Of a DNA stretch of 43,446 nucleotides, positions 32,779 to 41,700 are shown piece by piece. The translations under genes and the position numbers were made by a program. Every line of letters starts with the position of its first letter. Position 1 is the first letter of the stretch. A model generated the notes under the pieces. That model worked only from the letters and a program-made list of their open reading frames with translations. It did no database searches and was not told the DNA's origin. The stretch spans positions 1 through 43,446 of the forward strand of contig CAZHNG010000010.1 of assembly GCA_964533785.1 (NCBI GenBank). The letters are read 5' to 3'. The stretch comes from JANQRV01 sp964533785. Its GTDB lineage: Bacteria; Bacteroidota; Bacteroidia; Chitinophagales; Saprospiraceae.

Positions 32779-35700
32779 ATGGAAAAAGTTTACACTAAAC
32801 CTCACTTCAGCACAGGTTATTTCACGAATCGCTATTTCAATATAGTATTCGTGCTATTTTTATTTTGGGGGCTGAGTCCTTCCTCATCTGGTAATACGGA
32901 TAGGGAGATCCCATACAAAAAGGCGATGCCTGAAAAACCTGAGAAAAACTCCAGGTCTTCGGTAGAAGATTTGGCGGGGGTTTTCTTTAATGCCTTGCCA
33001 GGTAATTCCGGTGGTCCGGAAGTAGTAGATGGCGGAGTGTATAACCTCGCTGACCTTGGTGCTGCTTTCAACCTGGAAGCTAGTGTCTCAGCAGGCGTGG
33101 AAAGCGTTAAGTTCGTTGTAGATGGAAGTGAAGTCATTCAGGATGAAAATTTCTTTTATCCTGGTGATGGTGCTGATTGGGGAGCAGGCGCTGGTAGCTA
33201 CACTATCCAGATAACAGGTTATCAACTCGATGGTGCCACCGGTGTAGACCTTTTCAACGAAATATTTACTGTAACGATTTACGATTGTACAGCCGATCCG
33301 GGCTCTATTTCCGGGGATGAAGCCGAATGTGGAGAGTTTGTAGCAACTACAATATCCGGAACTAGTGCCTCGAATAGTGGAGGCGGTACACTAGAATACT
33401 TATGGCAATACTCTGAAGATGGTGGTAGTACGTGGAACGATATTTCCGGTTCAGATTCAGAAAGCTTCGACCCTGGGTTGATCACTACAACTACGCTTTA
33501 CCAACGGTTGGCCAGGTTTTATAGTGACTGCGATTGGGTAGCTTCGAATATAGTGACTAAAGCCGTTTCTCCTTTACCGGTTGCCAATGTCACACCTGAT
33601 TTTACTTCTTGTAGAAATGTGTCCGTTGAAATTGAAGTTTTTGGAACGGGAGGCAATGGAGGACCTTACAATTTTGAATGGGATGACGGCTCTGTTTTTA
33701 GTCCCAGAACGGTTATTCCTTCTGAAACTACCACTTATTTTGTGACAGTTACAGAAGTGTTCACTGGCTGTACCGATGAAGCACAGATCACCATTACCAT
33801 TGAAGAGGATATCGCAGTAGACTTTGGAGGAGATCAAAACATCTGTTTGGGTGAGACCATCAATTTAACGCCCACGGTCACCGGGGGTACCACTCCCTAC
33901 TCCTACGAATGGAATACCGGAGGAACAGCAGAAACAGAATCAGACCTGGGGCCGGGAACTTACTCGCTTACCGTAACCGATGCCAATGGCTGCACCGGTG
34001 AAGGGACGGTAACTATTACGGAGTTGCCCGAATTGACTTTGGATGCCATTTTAACGGATCCTTCTTGTAATGGAAATACGGATGGTGCGATTGACCTGAC
34101 CATCACTGATGGTGTAGCACCTTTAATAATTAATTGGAACAACGGAGCAACCACTGAAGATTTAACCGCTCTCGCGGCAGGAAATTATCAGGTTACGGTA
34201 ACAGATGCAAATAATTGCGAAGCAACCGCTTCTTTTGATTTGACCGATCCTGCCTTGCTGGAAGCAAGTCTTGCCGGCACCGATCCGTCTTGCAGCAACG
34301 ACGACGGCACAATTGACCTGACAGTGACCGGAGGCACTACTCCTTATAGCTTTGCCTGGGATAATGGTGAAACTACTGAAGACTTAAGCGGATTAGCAGC
34401 CGGAGATTACGAAGTAACGGTAACCGACAATAATGGTTGTACGGCCATCGCTAGCATCACCTTGAATTTAAATGGGGTTTTGAACCTGGACATTGCCGGC
34501 ACCGAGCCGCTTTGTAACGGGGGAGCCGACGGTGCTGTCGATTTAACTATTATTGAGGGGACTGCCCCGTATACCTTTGCCTGGAATACAGGAGCCACAA
34601 CTGAAGATCTAAGTGGTGTATCCGCAGGTTTTTATGAAGTTACGGTAACGGATTTTGCCGGTTGTACCGGAGTAGTTAGCATTGACTTGACTGAACCAGC
34701 AGCTATAGATCTTGATCTACAAAGTACCGATCCGCTCTGCCCTGGCTCTGCGGATGGAACCATCGATTTGACCGTAACGGGAGGCACTGCTCCTTATAGT
34801 TTCGCCTGGGATAATGGAGAATCTACCGAAGATTTAAGTGGATTGATCGCTGGAGATTACGAAGTAACGGTTACTGATGGTAATGGGTGTACGGCAATTG
34901 GAAACATTACTTTGGTTGATCCAACTGCCTTGAGTTTGGACCTTACGGGAACCGATCCGCTATGTGCCGGAGGAACTGACGGTACAGTGGATCTCACGGT
35001 AACCGGAGGAACCGCTCCATACAGCTATGCCTGGGATAATGGGGCTACTACTGAAGATTTGAGTGGAATAACTGCCGGAGCTTACGAAGTTACGGTCACC
35101 GATAATAATGGTTGTACGGCAATTGGCAATATCACGCTTACCGAACCAACTGCTTTGAATTTAGATCTAACGGGTACTGATCCTATTTGTGCTGAAGGTG
35201 CAGATGGTACGATCGATCTAACCGTAACAGAAGGCACAGCACCTTACACCTTTGCCTGGGATAATGGGGAAACTACTGAAGATTTGAGCAATCTGCCGGC
35301 CGGCGATTATGAAGTGACGGTTACCGATAACAATGGTTGTACTGCTATTGGGAATTATAGTTTGACTGACCCGGTTGCGATGACTCTTGACCTAGTGGGT
35401 ACGGATCCAACTTGTCCGGGAGCAACTGACGGTGCAGTCGATCTTACCATAACAGATGGCACCGCCCCTTATACCTTTGCCTGGGATAATGGAGCAACGA
35501 CTGAGGATATCAGCGGTTTGGCTGCCGGTACCTATATGGTTACCGTGACGGATGCGAATAGTTGTACTGCAGAAGGCAGTATTACTTTGACGGATCCATT
35601 GAGCATGACCCTTGATCTTCAACCTACCGAACCCAGTTGTAATGGCGGCAACGACGGATCGGTGGATTTGACAGTTTCTGACGGAAGTGAGCCATACAGT

Positions 35701-38700
35701 TATAATTGGAGTAATGGCTCAACCACTGAAGACATCAGCGGCCTCCTAGCCGGAACCTATGACCTTACCGTTACTGATAATAATGGCTGCCAAGCTTTCA
35801 GCAGTATTACCTTAAATGAACCGGATGCATTAAGTTTAGATTTTAGCAGTACCGATCCTACTTGTAATGATAATGACGGAACTATAGATCTCAACCTAAC
35901 CGGAGGCACTGCTCCTTATACTTATTTTTGGGACAATGGAGCGACAACCGAAGACCTTAATGGTTTATCAGCGGGTGATTATAACGTGACTGTCACGGAT
36001 AATAACGGTTGTACAGAAGTAGGGGCCGTTACTTTGAATCCCCCTACAACTGATTTAGCCGTAACCCTTGATAATGTGGACATTTGTAATGGAGGTATTG
36101 CTCAATTATCACCGAATATTTCCGGTGGAGTAGGGCCGTTCACTTACCTTTGGAGCACTGCGGAAACTACACCTGCCATCGACGTTTCTCCTTCATTAAC
36201 TACGGACTATTCGGTCACCGTTACCGATGCTGAAGGCTGTACGGCCGAAGCCACAGCCACCGTAACGGTCAATAGCAACCCTGCTCTTTCCGAAGAATAC
36301 CAGATTAACGGTAATGGGTTTAATGCAGGAAATGCAGTTACGGTTTCTTCCGGCGCGGACGTTGATTTTGGTTTTGCCGGTACGGACTTCACAGGGTGGA
36401 CTTTTGACTGGACGGGACCCAATGGATTTTCTCAAACTACCTCTGACTCGGATATATTAAATTTAGTTGGCGTAACTACGGCGGAAGCCGGTTCATATGA
36501 TGTTACTTTTACTGATCCTAACGGATGTGTGGGTACGGGTTCCTTTGTTTTGACGGTAAATGATATTTTGTCGGTAGATGTTGGCGCAGATCGCAATATT
36601 TGCGAAGGAAGTACAACTACCTTAACCGCAGTAGCGACCGGGGGAGTGGAGCCTTATTCCTATTTGTGGAGCAATGGTGAAACCACCGCTTCCATTACAG
36701 TGGGTCCTCTATTTTCCGATGATATCTACACCGTAACGGTTACTGATGGTATCGGTTCCACCGTTAGCGCCGATGTTGGGGTTTTTGTGATCAGTGTGGA
36801 TGCTAGTGATGATGATGTGGTCCAATGTCCCGAAATAAGCAGTATTATTATTGATTTGGTAGCTAATGATGGCGGCTATGATGCAGCATCAACCTTTACA
36901 GTGATCAATGGGCCAAGCAATGGTACCGTAGGCATTGGGGAGGATGGAGTTGCCGTATATTCTGCCAATTTTGAATTCTGCGGTTTTGATCAATTTACCT
37001 ATGAGTTGTGTAATGGGGAATGTTGTGATCAAGCTACCGTTACCATTGATTTGAGCGATTTCGACTCTCCTTCTATAGACCTCAGTTCCAGTTCTACTAC
37101 CATTGAATGTGACGAAGTACCACTGATCGAAGTACCCAATAGTATTGATGACGGATGTGATGAGGCGGCAAGACTGTCCTTAAATGAGGATGTTACTTAT
37201 GATCCTGCTTGTCCCAATGCTTATACTATTACCAGGACCTGGACGGCGGTAGATCACTGTGATAACACCACTACTGAAGTACAAACGATCAATGTTCAGG
37301 ATACCGAAGCGCCCGTACTGAGTGATACCCCTGCTGACATCACTGTACTGCCGGGCAATGTTCCAACTGCTCCGGTTATTACTGCCAGTGATGATTGTAA
37401 TGGCTTGCGTCGTCAGGTAGTGAGTGGCAGTAAACCTTTCAGTGAAGGGGGAATAGCCTCTTCTACGTCCATACCTCAGTTTGATCCAAGCCTTGGAAAT
37501 CTGGTTAAAGTTGAATATTTCATTGCCCAATATTTAGGATTTAGAGTTAGAGTAGAGAATAAATCAGAATTTCCACAAAGTTCTTTCAATATTACTTATG
37601 ATTATGATTTTTCAACGAATAGCTCCTCTACCGGATTATCACAAACCTTGTTTGCCAATGAAACTATACCACTTAACCTGGACTCATACGACGGAGTAGT
37701 TGACTATGCCGGACCCAGCGGCTGGCAATTTGGTATCAATGGATTCCAACAATTTACAACCGGAGAGACAATAACAAACCTTTCTGCTTTCCAGGGAACG
37801 GGCAATATAACATTTAATGAATTTTCCGATGGAAATTATACCTTCTCCGGTAGTGGTGGTAACTTGGAAAATGAGGTAAGAACGTATACTAGTGCAGAAT
37901 ATGTCCTTATTTACGTATATGAAGATCCGGATGAACTGGAGGTGGAGGTTGACTTTTTTGAAGAAACCCTCGGTTCTGTTTGTGATGGCGATCAACAGGT
38001 GGAAAGAACCTGGACTGCCACCGATGCTTGTGGCAATACAACAACGCATACCCAAATCATTACTATTGATAATCCAGACCCAGTTAGTGTAAATGCGGGT
38101 ACGGATGAGACCATCTGTTTCGGTCAAAGTGTAAACCTAATAGGAGTTGCAAGTGATGGTACTTCTCCCTATACCTTTAATTGGGACAACGGACTGGGTG
38201 CTGGCGCAACCCATGTTGTGTCGCCTACTGTGACTACTACTTATACCGTTACCGTAACAGACGCTAATGGATGTATTACTACTGACGACATTACCGTGAC
38301 GGTAGAAGAGGGTCTCGTTCTTTCTTGTCGCCAAAGAATAGGTGGAGAGACAGGGACCTGGATTGAAGATTGCCAGGTTGATGCTTGCGAAGGGAATTCT
38401 GTAGAAATCGGAGTTATACCCAACGATGCTGCCAGTTACGCCTGGGAAGGCCCTAATGGGTTCACTGCCGGTACCAGTGAGATCTTAGTATCAGATAATA
38501 TTACCACATTAGAAGCCGGGGATTATACCGTAACCGTAACCGATGCCAGTGGATGTATTGGTATTAATACCATATCAGTCGCCGTAACAGAAAATCCTAC
38601 GGCAAGCTTTACTTCAATTGATGCGAGTTGCGGATTGGATAACGGTGCGATTACTTTTGACTTCGATGATTATGGCCGGGATATTCAATTTAGTTTGGAT

Positions 38701-41700
38701 GGTGGGGCAACTTATCAAACACCGGTACCTTCTTCACAAGGTTCTGTTACTTATAATGATTTAGCTGCGGGGAACTATGACCTATACATGAGTTTTGGTA
38801 ACGGTGATTGTCCTGTTTCTTTGGGAACAACCACTATTGGTTCTGCTCCTGGTCCTAGTCTTACCCTGGGCGATGATTTTACGATCTGTAGTGGTGAAAC
38901 AGCTGATCTGTTTGCCGATGTCACCGGAGGTCAATCACCCTATAACTTCGCTTGGTCAAACGGCCTACCCAATAGTGCGAATGTCAGCGATTCTCCTACC
39001 GCGACTACTATCTATAGCGTTACCGTTACCGATGCAGTAGGTTGTATTGTTACCGATGATATTATCGTAACGGTGATTGAAAGCCCCGAAATAACTAATA
39101 TCTCTACCGTTAGTCCGAATTGTGGTCTTTCGGATGGAAGTATTACCATCGAGTTTACTGATAACCCTAGCAGAACGACTATTGAATTTAGTACGGATGG
39201 TGGAATTACCTATCCCGTGAGCGTAGGCGATGATGCCGGATCTTACACTTTTAGTAATTTGTCTTCCGGACTTTACGATATTTATGCAAGGTGGGATGAC
39301 GGCTCTTGTGCTGTTAGCGCGGGGGAGACCCAGCTTAATGATATTGCCGGTCCAACGGTAGATTTAGGGCCTAATCTAGTGATTTGTGATGATGGCGAAA
39401 ATACCAGCACCACGATTAACGCAAATGTAACCGGAGGTCAGGCTCCCTACACCTACGTTTGGGACAATGGCTTGGTAGGACCTCCGCCACATGTAGTTTC
39501 TCCTGCAACGGCAACTACTTACGGTGTTACCGTTACGGACGCCAATGGATGTGCTTCGTCTGACCAAGTTCTAGTTAATGTTATAGAAGCGCCGGAAGTA
39601 ACCGTTACCGCTGAAACTCAAAGCTGTGGAGCCGGTGAAGGTTCGATAACATTTTCTTTTCCCAATCATCCGGATAGAACGAATATTGAATTTAGTATCG
39701 ATGGAGGAATTAATTATACGAACGTTACAGATAATAGTGGCTCCTACACTTTTGAAAACCTAAGTGCAGGTACCTATGACCTGTGGGTAAGATGGGGAAA
39801 TGATGAATGTCCGGTCAACTTGGATGATGTCACCATTGTCGAATTACCTGACCTGAATTTGGACTTGGGGCCAGATCAGGAAATCTGCCTTGGAGAAACC
39901 CTCACTATAGACCCTACTATTACTGGAGGAACCGAGCCATTAACCTACAATTGGAGTACGGGATCTAACGAACCGTCCATTGACGTGACACCCTCCGCCA
40001 ATACCACTTATGGATTGACTGTTACCGATGCGAATGGCTGTACGGTAGAGGATGAAGTAAATGTTTCTGTTTTTGATGCGGGTTTAAGTGCTGTTACCTT
40101 TTATGACACTGGTAATGGAACAGTCTATGCTACTTTGACAGATGGAGCAACATTCAATATTTTTGATCTGCCGGAAAGTTTTACAATTGAAGCAGTGACC
40201 ACTGGTTCTCCTCACCATGTAATTTTCAACGTGAACGGAGATATTCATCGGGAAAATATCAACCCCTACCGATACAATGGGGATAATTTTGACTGGGATC
40301 CCAGTACTGGAACTTATACTATTACCATTCAAGTTTTCGGAAGCGAAACCTTGATTTGTGATGAAATAACCCTGACTATCAACATCGTTGAGGGTACAAA
40401 TCCTGATGATTGCCCGGCCTTCGATGTGCAGGATGATGTTTTTGAAGATTGTGAAAATGAAACAATAACCGGTGATCTTTCAATAAATGATGGAGCTACT
40501 CCCGATAATTACGCGGTATTAACCGATGTCTCAAATGGTACTTTAACCTTAAATAACGATGGTACCTTTACCTATATCCCCAATAGTGGATTTAGCGGTA
40601 CGGATCAATTTACTTACCAGGTCTGTGATTTACCTGCTAATCCCTCTTGCTGTGAGACTGGAACGGTAACGATCGAAATTTTCGATCTGCCTGCTTTATC
40701 TCCCGGTTATATTGTTAACAACGGCCCCTATACCAATGGCAATGAAATACAAGTATGTGCAGGAGATGATATTATTCCAAACTTTAGCGGCACCAGCTTC
40801 CAGCAATGGACCTTCGAGTGGGAAGGCCCTAATGGTTTCTCTCAAACCAATAATGATCCAGGTGATGGTGACAATGATCGTCTGAACATCAATGATATTA
40901 CTGTTGCCCAGGCAGGTACTTATAGCGTTACCTATACCGATCCTAATGGATGTCAAGGCTCAGATTTTTTCCTGGTTGAAGTGAGTGACTTTACGGCCTC
41001 TATTGATCCGGTTGATCCAATCTGCCCAGGTGAAAGTGCTACTTTAAACGTAACGACGGATGCTTCAAATACACCTGTTACTTATGCCTGGAGCAATGGT
41101 TCCAGCGGAGCGCAAATTAGTGTAAACCCTTCTGAAAACACGGATTACACGGTAACGGTAACGGATGGCTTTGGTTGTGCTGTAGTAGCAACTGCTTCGG
41201 TAATTGTTAAAGATCTTCCTGAAGTATCGTACAGTGAAATTATTCCGGACTGTGATCAGGATAATGGTAGTATTACCTTCACCTTCGCGGATCAAGGATT
41301 TGACCTGGAATTTAGTCTTGACGGTGGAGCTACCTATCAAACACCTGTAGCCGGTTCTGCCGGTTCTGCAACTTACGGTAACCTCGGGCCTGGCACTTAT
41401 GATTTAACCGCTCGTTTTGCGGGCGATGATTGTGTTGTAGAGGTGGGTACGGTTACTTTCTTACCTCCGCCTGGTATTACTTTGGATCCTGTAGACCGTG
41501 AAATCTGCGTCGGTGAAACCACTACGCTGATTGTTAATGTTACCGGTGGGATACCGCCTTATACTTTCGAATGGGATAACGGCATTGGTGTGGCAGAAAA
41601 CCCGGAAGTATCTCCGGCTACAACGACTACTTATAATGTGACAGTTACCAGCACTAATAACTGCGTAGTCACCAGCTCCCTTACGGTAACGGTAAATGAC

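Noticed and set aside
34033..36045. Nucleotide tandem repeat as a non-coding satellite or CRISPR
   Set aside because: The period keeps the reading frame and the protein pattern is a clear SprB repeat, so it is a coding repeat.
36196..36435. Minus-strand frames beneath the giant adhesin, many of similar length
   Set aside because: They recur opposite the Thr-Val-Thr-Asp-rich repeats because of the repeat codon composition and carry no recognisable domains.
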